64,000 bases of DNA from CAXXOK01 sp963664595 (GTDB lineage Bacteria; Bacillota; Clostridia; Christensenellales; Aristaeellaceae): assembly GCA_963664595.2 (NCBI GenBank), contig CAXXOK010000010.1:806001-870000 (forward strand), written 5' to 3'. The first letter of the stretch is position 1; every line of letters begins with the position of its first letter. The position numbers were made by a program, and so were the translations under genes. Of this stretch, positions 43,370-52,206 are shown in pieces. The notes under the pieces are model-generated. The model had not been told where the DNA came from. It ran no database searches and saw nothing but the letters and a program-made list of their open reading frames with translations.

Positions 43370-44604
43370 AGCACAATTCCCTGCTCTTCCATATATTCCA
43401 GCGTTTTGATCAGCGCGATCTTCCCGTGGCTGTAGCTGAGCCCGCCCTGCAGGTACACCGCGAAGGGCTCGCGCAGGGGCGCGTCGGCGCTGAGCTCGAT
43501 ACTCGCGCCGGATACGAACGTACCCGCCGCCATGATTACCTGTTCCTGATAGCCGGGCATATCCCATGGCTCCGGCATGGCCATACTGTCCACCGGGGAC
43601 GCGGACTGAATGCCCTCGCAGAAGCGGATCAGGCGCTCTGACGTGCCCAGCTCCAGCGCCTGAATGATATCGCTGCGCCGCGCGTCCCTGCGCGGCGTGG
43701 TGCGCATACCCATGCCTTCAAACAGCGCGGCGGCCAGCACTGAGGTTTTCAGCGCCTGCGCCACCACATGCGGCGCCATGAACAATCCCTGATAAAACGG
43801 CTGATATCCCGCGGCGTAGCTGCCGACTTCCAGCCCTACCGAGGGCGCGGTCAGGCGGCAGGCAATACGGTCAATCGCCTGCTTTGAACCCGCAAGGTAC
43901 CCGCCCGTGGGCGCGATACCGCCGCCCGGGTTTTTAATCAGGCTCCCTATGCACACATCCGCCCCGAAATGGGTGGGCTCCTTCAGCTGCGTAAACTCAC
44001 CGTAGCAGTTGTCCACCACCAACAGGGCTTTGGATTGTTTCCGTTTCAGCAGTTCGGCAAGCGGCGTAAAATCCTCCGGCATCAACGGCGGTCGCATGGC
44101 GTAGCCGCGGCTGCGCTGTGCGTACACCACCCTGGTACCCGGTTTCAGCGCCCGTTCTATGGCCGGTAAATCCAGCCCGGTTTCCGTCATCTCCACCTGC
44201 GCGTATGTGACGCCCATTTCGCGCAGGGAGCCCATGTTGCATTCCGTAATCCCGATTACGCCGTCCAGCGTGTCATAGGGCTTTCCGGTCACGCTCAGCA
44301 GCTCGTCGCCCGGCAGCAGCAGCCCAAACAGCGCCAGTGACAACGCATGCGTGCCGGAGGCGATCTGCGGCCGCACGATAGCCGCTTCCGTGCCGAATAC
44401 ATCGGCGTAGATAACCTCCAATGTGTCGCGGCCGATATCGCCGTAGCCGTACCCGGTCGTCTGGTTAAAGTGCTGCGCGGCCACCCGGTGATCATGGAAA
44501 ATATCCAATACCCGTTCCGTGTTGTGCAGCGCGGTATCCTCAATCCGCGTAAAGGCGGCCGCACACTTCTGTTCCGCCGCATTGACCTGTTCCCGTATGT
44601 TCAT
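43366..44604 (-). CDS. ynbB: Methionine gamma-lyase-like PLP protein, YnbB/aluminium resistance family
   Basis: A 412-residue fold-type I PLP enzyme. IVRPQIASGTHALSLALFGL is the cofactor phosphate region, LLVVDNCYGEFTQLKEP holds the PLP Asp, and IGSLIKNPGGGIAPTGGYLAG holds the Schiff-base Lys. This group is annotated as aluminium-resistance or methionine gamma-lyase family with no settled reaction. In Bacillus ynbB also lies near miaA. ATG 44604 (MNIREQV) overlaps the miaA stop. Confidence 0.88.
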   Translation of the reverse strand: MNIREQVNAAEQKCAAAFTRIEDTALHNTERVLDIFHDHRVAAQHFNQTTGYGYGDIGRDTLEVIYADVFGTEAAIVRPQIASGTHALSLALFGLLLPGDELLSVTGKPYDTLDGVIGITECNMGSLREMGVTYAQVEMTETGLDLPAIERALKPGTRVVYAQRSRGYAMRPPLMPEDFTPLAELLKRKQSKALLVVDNCYGEFTQLKEPTHFGADVCIGSLIKNPGGGIAPTGGYLAGSKQAIDRIACRLTAPSVGLEVGSYAAGYQPFYQGLFMAPHVVAQALKTSVLAAALFEGMGMRTTPRRDARRSDIIQALELGTSERLIRFCEGIQSASPVDSMAMPEPWDMPGYQEQVIMAAGTFVSGASIELSADAPLREPFAVYLQGGLSYSHGKIALIKTLEYMEEQGIVL

Positions 44605-45539
44605 GCCTGTGTTCCTTCCCAAAAAGCCCGCGCGATGGCAAGGGCTTGCGCTTCTGTGTTGTCCTGATCCGGTTTCAGCCAGTATATCTGCCCATCCCGC
44701 CGAAACCACGTCATCTGCCGTTTGGCGTAGTGCCGTGAATTGCGCTTGATGTCGGACACAGCGTTTTCCAGCGGATACAACCCCTGAATCACAGGGACGA
44801 GCTCCTTATATCCGATCCCCTGCATGGCCTGCGCCTGGGGCGATACGTCTTCTGTCAACAAAGCCTTGACTTCCTCCAGCAGTCCCTGCGCCATCATGGC
44901 ATCTACCCGGGCATCAATCCGCTGATAGAGGACGGATCGTTCCATCGCAACACCGATCCGAAAGATTTCAAACGGACTATCAAACTCCGGCTGCTCCTGC
45001 GCGGACATCGCAATGCCCGTGAGCTCGTACACCTCCAGCGCCCTGGAAACGCGCGTGATATCGTTGGGGTGCAGTCTGGCCGCGGTCACGGGGTCAACGG
45101 CTCGCAGCCGTTCGTGGAGCAGCCGTTTGCCTTCCTCATCCTGTGCCATGGCTTTCAGGCGTTCCCTCACCTGGGGGTCGCTTTGCACCCCACCCAGAGT
45201 CAACCCCTGTGTAAGGGCCTGCAAGTAAAAGCCCGTGCCGCCGACCAATATCGGCAGCGCGCCGCGTGAGGTGATCTCTTCCATCACCCGCTGCGCATCC
45301 TCCGCATACCGGGCTACCGTATAGGCTTCGCCGGGCTCTACGATATCCACAAGGTGATGTGGTACGGTCGCCCGCTCCGCCTGGGTCGGCTTGGCGGTGC
45401 CGATATCCATCCGCTTATAAATCTGCATGCTGTCCATGCACACAATCTCGCCGTACAGCTGCCGTGCCAACGCCATACCCAGCGCGGATTTCCCGCTGGC
45501 TGTCGGCCCTACGACCGCCAATGCCTTTGGCTTGCTCAT
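44601..45539 (-). CDS. miaA: tRNA dimethylallyltransferase
   Basis: A 312-residue enzyme adding the dimethylallyl group to A37 of tRNAs reading UNN codons. P-loop VVGPTASGKSALG, DSMQIYKRMDIGTAKPT, HHLVDIVEPGE, LVGGTGFYLQAL and the C-terminal RHYAKRQMTWFRRD are family hallmarks. MiaB, which methylthiolates the product, is encoded upstream in the same operon, so the ms2i6A37 pathway is complete here. No hfq gene follows it, unlike many relatives. Confidence 0.97.
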   Translation of the reverse strand: MSKPKALAVVGPTASGKSALGMALARQLYGEIVCMDSMQIYKRMDIGTAKPTQAERATVPHHLVDIVEPGEAYTVARYAEDAQRVMEEITSRGALPILVGGTGFYLQALTQGLTLGGVQSDPQVRERLKAMAQDEEGKRLLHERLRAVDPVTAARLHPNDITRVSRALEVYELTGIAMSAQEQPEFDSPFEIFRIGVAMERSVLYQRIDARVDAMMAQGLLEEVKALLTEDVSPQAQAMQGIGYKELVPVIQGLYPLENAVSDIKRNSRHYAKRQMTWFRRDGQIYWLKPDQDNTEAQALAIARAFWEGTQA

Positions 45540-47512
45540 TGGATGCGCCGGAAACGCTTTTCCAGCTCGCGTTTTGTAATCTCCTGTACAACGGGCCTTC
45601 CGTGCGGGCAGGTGGGCTGAATCCCGCTGGAAAGCATCTGGCGCAACAGTTGCTCCACATCCGTTGGCGATAAGGCGTCTCCGCCCTTGATGGCATGCTT
45701 GCAGGCCATCTGCGCCACCTTTGCTTTCAGCCGGTCCTGCGTAACGCTGCTTGCCCTGCCACGCAGATCGTCCAACACATCCACCAACAGTTCCCGCACC
45801 GGCTCGCTCTCCCCCAATATTACGGGGGTGGCGCGCACAGCCACGGAGGTCGCGTCAAACGCGTCCAGATCAAACCCGATGGCCTCCAGCTCTTCCTGCG
45901 CCTCCGTGAGTGCCTGCACATCCCGGGCAGGAAAGCTCAACAACAGCGGTGTCAGCAGCCGCTGGGACATATGCTCGTTTTGATACCGCGCCATCAGGCG
46001 ATCATACAGCAAGCGTTCATGGGCCGCGTGTTGATCAATCAGCAACAGCCTCTCCCCTGCCTCAAACAGCAGATAGGTGCTGAACGCCGCTCCGATATAG
46101 CGCAGGGGATGCTCCTCCGTAGCGCCGGGGAGCATCCCCTGCACCGGTTCGGGCAGGGAAATCTCCGCAGCAGCAGGTTCGGGAGGATGCACCTCCGCCA
46201 CCGGTTCTGCACCATACACTTCTGTTCCAGTCTCTGGTATATCGGGCTTTTCTGTTATAAGCTCTTTCGCTTCCAAGACTTCCGTTTCGCCGATATACTG
46301 CCAAATCGTATCCCGCAGCACGGCGCGGCTGCCCTCGTCCACCCGTGGAAAGGGAAAGAGTTCCTTTTCATGTGGCTTTTTCAGTAATTTGGTTTCCCCT
46401 GTATCTTCGATTATAGTCTCCGCTGTTGCATCCGCATCCCGGAGCAGCGGAACCACTTCAATGGCTTCAGCTTCCATTTCCGGCCGCTTAGTGGGCGCTG
46501 CCAGCTTTTCCGCGATGGTTTCAGTCTGCAAAGCTTCGCGTACCACGGTTTCCAGCGCGTTCATCACGGCGGCGGAATTTTGAAAACGCACCTCCAGCTT
46601 GTTGGGGTGCACGTTTACATCCACCTGCTCATACGGCATGGTCAGATTCAAGGCGCAAATGGGAAACCGGCCGATCATCACATAGCCCTCGGCGGCGCTT
46701 TCCAACGCTCTGCTCAGGAGTTCATCCCGGAAATAGCGGCCATTGATGAAAAAGCTCTGCTGCTGCCGGTTGCCGCGCGAAAGCTCCTGCACGCCCACGA
46801 CGCCGTCAATCACCACGCCGCCGGAGTTCCCGTACACTTTGCGCATGGCCTGCGCTGTTTCCCGACCGTATACAGCGTAAATCGCGGTTTCCAGCCTGCC
46901 GTCTCCCGGGCTGCGGTAGATTGTTTTGCCTTGACTGGCAAAGCGGAACGCGATATCCGGGCGGCTTAGAATAAGCCGCATCAGATAGTCCGATACCAGC
47001 GCGGCCTCGGCCGCTGGTTTTTTAAGAAATTTCAGGCGCACAGGCGCGTTAAAAAACAGATCCTTCACCAGCACCGTGGTACCGACGGGGCTTGCAGCTT
47101 CGACAAAATCAAGAAAAGCCCCCGCTTCCACCTGCGCCTTCATACCGTACTCGGCGTCAGCGGTTTTGGAGGTACACGTCACTCTGGAAACCGCCGCGAT
47201 GGAAGCCAGCGCTTCTCCGCGAAATCCCAGCGTATGGATGTTGAACAGCTCCTCGGCGCTTGTCAGCTTGCTGGTGGCGTGCCGCTCAAAAGCCATCCGC
47301 ATCTGCCCGGCCGGGATGCCCGTGCCGTTGTCGGCAACGCGGATCGCGGTAATGCCGCCGTCCGTCAGTTCCACGGTCACGGCGGTAGCTCCGGCGTCAA
47401 TCGCGTTCTCCACGAGCTCCTTCACGGCGGCGGCGGGCCGTTCCACCACCTCGCCCGCGGCAATTTTACCGATGACGTCCTGTGGAAGCTTCTGAATGGG
47501 TTGTATTTTCAT
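45536..47512 (-). CDS. mutL: DNA mismatch repair protein MutL
   Basis: A 658-residue GHKL ATPase. N-terminal ELVENAIDAGATAVTVEL, DNGTGIP and GFRGEALASIAAVSR form the ATP site. After a Glu/Pro-rich linker (about 340-470), the C-terminal endonuclease domain carries DQHAAHERLLYD, ACKHAIKGGD and CPHGRPVV, the metal-binding motifs of MutL homologues lacking a separate MutH. The usual DQHAX2EX4E has Asp instead of the last Glu. Overlaps miaA by 4 nt (ATGA). Confidence 0.96.
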   Translation of the reverse strand: MKIQPIQKLPQDVIGKIAAGEVVERPAAAVKELVENAIDAGATAVTVELTDGGITAIRVADNGTGIPAGQMRMAFERHATSKLTSAEELFNIHTLGFRGEALASIAAVSRVTCTSKTADAEYGMKAQVEAGAFLDFVEAASPVGTTVLVKDLFFNAPVRLKFLKKPAAEAALVSDYLMRLILSRPDIAFRFASQGKTIYRSPGDGRLETAIYAVYGRETAQAMRKVYGNSGGVVIDGVVGVQELSRGNRQQQSFFINGRYFRDELLSRALESAAEGYVMIGRFPICALNLTMPYEQVDVNVHPNKLEVRFQNSAAVMNALETVVREALQTETIAEKLAAPTKRPEMEAEAIEVVPLLRDADATAETIIEDTGETKLLKKPHEKELFPFPRVDEGSRAVLRDTIWQYIGETEVLEAKELITEKPDIPETGTEVYGAEPVAEVHPPEPAAAEISLPEPVQGMLPGATEEHPLRYIGAAFSTYLLFEAGERLLLIDQHAAHERLLYDRLMARYQNEHMSQRLLTPLLLSFPARDVQALTEAQEELEAIGFDLDAFDATSVAVRATPVILGESEPVRELLVDVLDDLRGRASSVTQDRLKAKVAQMACKHAIKGGDALSPTDVEQLLRQMLSSGIQPTCPHGRPVVQEITKRELEKRFRRIQ

Positions 47513-47519
47513 GATTTCC

Positions 47520-50114
47520 TTATAACTTTCTGGCTTTTTCGCGCAAGCGGTACAGCTGGTTCAGGGCGTCCATCGGGGTCATGGCGTTCACATCCAGCCC
47601 CTGCAATTCTTCAATCAGCTCGTCATGTTTCAGATGAAACAGATCGGTCTGCCGGTCTTTCTTTTTCTTCGTCTCCAAAATGTTCTGGCTGATGGTTTCC
47701 TGGTTGATATCGCTGACCTCCAGCCGCGCCTGGATTTCATGCGCGCGTGAAACCACCTGCTGCGGCACGCCCGCGATGCGGGCCACATGCACACCGTAGC
47801 TCTTGTCCGCGCCGCCGGGCTGGATTTTGCGAAGGAAGATTACATCCTCCCCATGCTCCATCACGGTGATGCAGTAGTTCTTCACACCCTCGTAACGGCC
47901 TTCCAGCTCGCTGAGCTCATGGTAATGGGTGGCAAACAGCGTTTTGGCCCCGATCTTTTTGGGGTTTAAAATGTACTCCACCACCGCCCAGGCGATGCTC
48001 AGCCCGTCAAACGTGCTGGTGCCCCGTCCGATCTCATCCAGGATAATCAACGAATGTACCGTGGCGTTGCGGAGTATTCCGGCCGTTTCGCTCATCTCCA
48101 CCATAAAGGTGCTCTGCCCGCCGGCCAGGTCGTCCGATGCGCCGATCCGGGTGAAAATGCGGTCGCAGATGCCGATTTTGGCGCTGTCCGCCGGCACAAA
48201 GCTGCCAATCTGCGCCATGGCAACAATCTGCGCCACCTGCCGCATATAGGTGCTCTTGCCCGCCATGTTGGGGCCGGTAACAATCAGCATGCGGTGGTCG
48301 CCCGTATCCATCAACGTATCGTTGGGTACAAACGGTTCGTCCGTCAGCATCCGTTCTACAATCGGGTGCCTGCCGTTTTGGATGCGGAGAACGCCGTCCT
48401 CCGCAATTTCCGGCTTCACATAGCCGTTTTCCCGCGCCGTTATGGCCAGAGACAACAGCGCGTCCAGTGTTTTCAACGCAAGGGCGTTTTGCTGAATGGC
48501 CGGAATTTCCTGTTCAATCCGCTTGCGGACTCCCGCAAACAGCTCGGTTTCCAGCGCGACGGCGGATTGCTGCGCCCCCGTGATTTTGCGCTCGATGTCC
48601 GAAAGCTCCTGGGTGATGAACCGCTCGGCGTTCGTCAGCGTTTGCCTGCGGGCATAACGGTCCGGTACCGAATTCAGGTTGCTTTTCGTCACTTCAATGT
48701 AGTAGCCAAACACGCGGTTGTACTGGATTTTCAGGTTCTTAATCCCTGTCTGCTCCCGTTCCGCCGCTTCCAGCTCCATCAGCCACTGCTTGCCGTGAAG
48801 CGCGGCGTTGCGGTAGTCGTCCAGCTCCGGGCTGTAGCCGTCGGCGATGATACCGCCTTCGGTAAGGGTGAGCGGGGCGTCCGGATGAATAGCTTTTGCA
48901 ATCAGCTCGCACAATCCGTTAAGCGGGGCGAGGGTGTGCGAAAGCGCTTCGATCCCCGGCACAGCAAACTGTTCCAGCAGCGCTTTGATCGGCGCTATGC
49001 TTTGCAGCGAGCGCATCAGCGCCAGGCTGTCCCGGGCGTTAAAGCTCTGGTAGCTCAGCTTGGACAGCAGGCGCTCCAGATCGGAAACCTGCTCCAGCGC
49101 CTCTCCCAATCCGTCGGCTGCCAGAACCCTGTCCTTGAAAGCTTCCACGGCATTAAGCCGCATTTCAATCCGGTCTTTGCTGATCAGGGGTTCTTCCACC
49201 CACGTTTTCAGCAGCCGGGCGCCCATCGCGGTTTTGGTTTTGTCCAGCAGCCATAAAAGCGAACCCTTGCGTTCTCCGGAGCGCATGGTTTCGGTCAGTT
49301 CCAGGTTGCGCCGCGTGGCGCGGTCCAGCAGCATGGTTTCCATTCCCTGATGAAAGGATATCTGCGTGATGTGCTGCATCGCGTTTTTCTGCGTGTCGCG
49401 CAGATAACGCAGCAGCGCGCCCGCCGCATTCACACGGATGTCCTTGTCTTCAAAGCCCAGCGGGTTGACAAACGTGGTCATAAAATGCTCGCTGAGCTCG
49501 CTTTCGGCATGCTTTTTATCAAATGCTGTGGACGGCATGGCCGATACCGGCACCGGTTCGCCCATGCATTCGCCGAGCGCTGTTTCATCGTTTGTCAGCA
49601 CCTCCCGGGGGGCGATGCGGACAAACTCGTCCCGCAGCCGTTTCTGCGCGTCGGCCAGCTGGCACACATTGAATTCACCCGTGGAAACATCCGTATAGGC
49701 AAGGGCTGCGCTCTTGCCCCGGAAATAAATGCACAGGATATAGGCGTTCGTCTTTTCGTCCAGCATCGCGCTGTCCGCCACGGTGCCGGGGGTGATGATC
49801 CGGATCACGTCCCGCTCCACCAGCTGCTTTCCCTTGGTGGGTTCGGTCAGCTGCTCGCAGATGGCGACCTTGTATCCCTTTTCAATCAAACGCTGCACAT
49901 AGGTATTCACCGCATGATGCGGAACGCCGCACATCGGCGCGCGTTCCGCCAGGCCGCAATCCTTGCCCGTCAGTACGAGTTCCAGCTCCTTGGATGCCAG
50001 CTTGGCGTCATCAAAAAACATCTCATAAAAATCGCCGACGCGGAAAAACAGAAGACATTGTTCATGCTTCTGTTTCATGGTCAGGTATTGCTGCATCATG
50101 GGTGAAATGGGCAT
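47520..50114 (-). CDS. mutS: DNA mismatch recognition protein MutS
   Basis: An 864-residue mismatch sensor. The mismatch-wedge Phe-x-Glu is in FRVGDFYEMFFDDAK near residue 30; connector, lever and clamp domains follow; the ATPase shows GPNMAGKSTYMRQVAQI, MVEMSETAGILRNAT and LDEIGRGTSTFDGLS. MutL starts 7 nt downstream. ATG 50114 has GAAGGA upstream. Its 5' side is separated from ricA by repeat copy 4, which must be transcribed or bypassed if mutS shares the operon promoter. Confidence 0.97.
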   Translation of the reverse strand: MPISPMMQQYLTMKQKHEQCLLFFRVGDFYEMFFDDAKLASKELELVLTGKDCGLAERAPMCGVPHHAVNTYVQRLIEKGYKVAICEQLTEPTKGKQLVERDVIRIITPGTVADSAMLDEKTNAYILCIYFRGKSAALAYTDVSTGEFNVCQLADAQKRLRDEFVRIAPREVLTNDETALGECMGEPVPVSAMPSTAFDKKHAESELSEHFMTTFVNPLGFEDKDIRVNAAGALLRYLRDTQKNAMQHITQISFHQGMETMLLDRATRRNLELTETMRSGERKGSLLWLLDKTKTAMGARLLKTWVEEPLISKDRIEMRLNAVEAFKDRVLAADGLGEALEQVSDLERLLSKLSYQSFNARDSLALMRSLQSIAPIKALLEQFAVPGIEALSHTLAPLNGLCELIAKAIHPDAPLTLTEGGIIADGYSPELDDYRNAALHGKQWLMELEAAEREQTGIKNLKIQYNRVFGYYIEVTKSNLNSVPDRYARRQTLTNAERFITQELSDIERKITGAQQSAVALETELFAGVRKRIEQEIPAIQQNALALKTLDALLSLAITARENGYVKPEIAEDGVLRIQNGRHPIVERMLTDEPFVPNDTLMDTGDHRMLIVTGPNMAGKSTYMRQVAQIVAMAQIGSFVPADSAKIGICDRIFTRIGASDDLAGGQSTFMVEMSETAGILRNATVHSLIILDEIGRGTSTFDGLSIAWAVVEYILNPKKIGAKTLFATHYHELSELEGRYEGVKNYCITVMEHGEDVIFLRKIQPGGADKSYGVHVARIAGVPQQVVSRAHEIQARLEVSDINQETISQNILETKKKKDRQTDLFHLKHDELIEELQGLDVNAMTPMDALNQLYRLREKARKL

Positions 50115-50140
50115 AGATTCAATCCTTCGTTATGGTTTAG

Positions 50141-50418
50141 GAAGCGATGAATAAAACACTTGCGCGCCGGTGCGATAGAGTTTCGTAAGGCTGGGTATGT
50201 GAGACCTGAAATAGCAGCGCTGCGCCGAAGGCACCGAAGATAAGCGTGTGTCCGGTTTACACCACGGAGAAGCCGTGAGCGCCCCGCAGGTGGGTGGTTA
50301 TACAGAACATGGCGACTGACATGGAGCCATAGGACATATAACCGAGTAGGCCTCGCGGCCCCAAGCTGACGGAAAGACATCGCGCCGACGCGCAAGGGGT
50401 ATATTCAATGTTTACTTA
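50141..50418. repeat. Long imperfect inverted repeat, copy 4 (278 bp), with structured core, inside the mutS operon
   Basis: Arms of about 70 bp (50141-50207 and 50349-50418) are inverted to each other. CTTGCGCGCCGGTGCGAT (50159-50176) against ATCGCGCCGACGCGCAAG (50379-50396) pairs at 17 of 18 positions, counting one wobble. The roughly 140-nt core holds nested stems, for example CACGG-AGAAG-CCGTG and GGTTATA...TATAACC. Terminal sequence is shared with copies 1-3, and the right end abuts the ricA stop. No protein is encoded. The plus strand begins GTGCGAT and looks like group II intron domain I or another large ncRNA; I could not confirm either. Confidence 0.75.
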
Positions 50419-50808
50419 GTGGCAGCCCCCGCAGCCGTCGCAGCAGCCGGAGCAGCTTTCTTCGGGCTCGCCGTTGATGATCCGGGAGATTGTATTATTG
50501 ATCTGCTGCATCATATCCTGATAATCGGCGCTTCTATCGCGCATGAGGCTGATCAGCGGATGGCTGCTGATGGCTTCTTCGCTTTCGTGTACGGCTTCTC
50601 CTGCCTTGGCCATGGCGTCGTTATCCAATGGCTTTTTAGCAAGCTCCTTCTCGAATGCCTGCTTACGCTGGGTATAGGCCTGGATCAGCTCCTGCGCTTC
50701 CTCGTCGTCGATAACAGCCTGTTCCGCCATACGCATGGCAATGTATTCTTCGCTGGCCAGGATGGCCTCCCCCAGTAGTTCCGCCTGTGTGTTTACAGTG
50801 TTGTTCAT
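50416..50808 (-). CDS. ricA: YlbF/YmcA-family regulator with Cys-rich tail
   Basis: A 130-residue helical protein of the Com_YlbF family (EAILASEEYIAMRMAEQAV, DDEEAQELIQAYTQRKQAFE). In Bacillus YmcA (RicA), YlbF and YaaT form an Fe-S-bearing complex that tunes RNase Y and phosphorelay activity, and ymcA lies after miaB and near mutS, exactly this synteny. The last 12 residues hold five Cys (CSGCCDGCGGCH), a likely cluster or metal site. Whether it corresponds to YmcA or YlbF cannot be settled here. The start overlaps miaB (ATGA). Confidence 0.82.
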   Translation of the reverse strand: MNNTVNTQAELLGEAILASEEYIAMRMAEQAVIDDEEAQELIQAYTQRKQAFEKELAKKPLDNDAMAKAGEAVHESEEAISSHPLISLMRDRSADYQDMMQQINNTISRIINGEPEESCSGCCDGCGGCH

Positions 50809-52202
50809 TGTGTACTCTCCTTTTCGCCCCGCAGGGTATTGACCGCAGCCGAGGTGATCTTGACGTTTTGTATTGTACCGATATCCCGCTGATCTCCTGC
50901 AAAGGTAACGGTGATATTACGCCGACCCTTGCCGGATACCATGGTGGTATCCCGTTTGCTCAAGCTTTCCACAAGCACCTGTTCGGTTTGCCCGACCATT
51001 TGCCCATGTATGCTTGCTGTGCCCGCTTCCACGGTTTGGATCAGGCGCTGGATGCGCTCTGTGGCCTGTTCTGGCGGAAGCTGGTTTTGCATCCCGGCGG
51101 CTTTGGTGCCGACGCGGGGGCTGTAGATGAAGGTAAAGGCGGCGTCGTAGCCGATTTCCTCGGCCAGCGAAACGCTGTCGTTAAACTGCTCCTCGGTTTC
51201 ACCTGGAAAGCCGACGATGAAATCCGTTGTGATACCGATGTTTGGCACCGCCTGCCGCAGCGCTTGCACACGGCTAAGATACTGCTCGCGGGTGTAGCCC
51301 CGGTTCATCGCCTTGAGCACTTCGTTGCTTCCGCTTTGCACAGGCAGGTGAAGGTGGTTGCAGATATGCTTTCCGGCCGCCATCACATTGATCAGATCGT
51401 CGGACAAATCCTTGGGATGCGAGGTCATAAACCGGATTCTTGGAATACCCAGTTCATCCAGCGCTTTCAGCAGCTTGGGAAAATCCCGTCCGTCGCCATA
51501 GCTGTTCACGTTCTGCCCCAGCAGCATAATCTCCTGAACGCCGCTTTTTTGCAGCGCCTCCGCCTCTTTGAGAATATCCTCCATGCGGCGGCTGCGCTCC
51601 CGCCCGCGCACATAGGGCACGATGCAGTAGGTGCAGAAGTTGTTGCAGCCGTACATAATGGTAATGTAGGCCTTGTAGTCGTTCAGCCGTTTCACGGGCA
51701 GGCCTTCGGCAATCAGGTTGTCCTGTTCGCTGATGGCGATCACACGGCGCTTTTGCTCCACGAGTTCCCAAAGCAGCGACGGAGCCTGATATAGATTATG
51801 TGTCCCAAAAGCCAGATCGATAAACGGGTATTGTTTTAAAATCTTATCCGCCATATGGGGCTGTTGAATCATACACCCGGAGACGGCAATGATCAAATCC
51901 GGTTTTTCTTTTTTCAGCTGTTTCAGCCAGATCACGTTGCCCAGTGCCCTGCGCTCGGCATTTTCCCGCACGCAGCAGGTGTTGAACAGCACGAGATCCG
52001 CCTGCCTGCGGTCCTGCGCTTCCCGCATGCCCATCTGTTCAAAGAGGCCCGCCAGCTTTTCCGAATCGTGCGCGTTCATCTGGCAGCCATAGGTAACAAT
52101 ATGGTAGCTTTGCGGGCGGTTTTCCAGTGCGCGGAAAGCGGCCACGGCTTTTAGCTGCGGTTCCATCTCCTCCGGGGAGACGCGAATAGGTTCCTTATGC
52201 AA
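50805..52202 (-). CDS. miaB: tRNA-2-methylthio-N6-dimethylallyladenosine synthase
   Basis: A 465-residue radical SAM methylthiotransferase acting on i6A37. The N-terminal UPF0004 domain has its auxiliary-cluster cysteines in YGCQMNAHDSEK, LFNTCCVRENAE and SGCMIQQPH; the radical SAM cluster motif is YGCNNFCTYCIVPYVRGRE; the C-terminal TRAM domain follows (about 395-460). Works downstream of MiaA, encoded in the same operon. Starts 4 nt after the rng stop. Confidence 0.96.
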   Translation of the reverse strand: MHKEPIRVSPEEMEPQLKAVAAFRALENRPQSYHIVTYGCQMNAHDSEKLAGLFEQMGMREAQDRRQADLVLFNTCCVRENAERRALGNVIWLKQLKKEKPDLIIAVSGCMIQQPHMADKILKQYPFIDLAFGTHNLYQAPSLLWELVEQKRRVIAISEQDNLIAEGLPVKRLNDYKAYITIMYGCNNFCTYCIVPYVRGRERSRRMEDILKEAEALQKSGVQEIMLLGQNVNSYGDGRDFPKLLKALDELGIPRIRFMTSHPKDLSDDLINVMAAGKHICNHLHLPVQSGSNEVLKAMNRGYTREQYLSRVQALRQAVPNIGITTDFIVGFPGETEEQFNDSVSLAEEIGYDAAFTFIYSPRVGTKAAGMQNQLPPEQATERIQRLIQTVEAGTASIHGQMVGQTEQVLVESLSKRDTTMVSGKGRRNITVTFAGDQRDIGTIQNVKITSAAVNTLRGEKESTQ

Positions 52203-52206
52203 GTGT

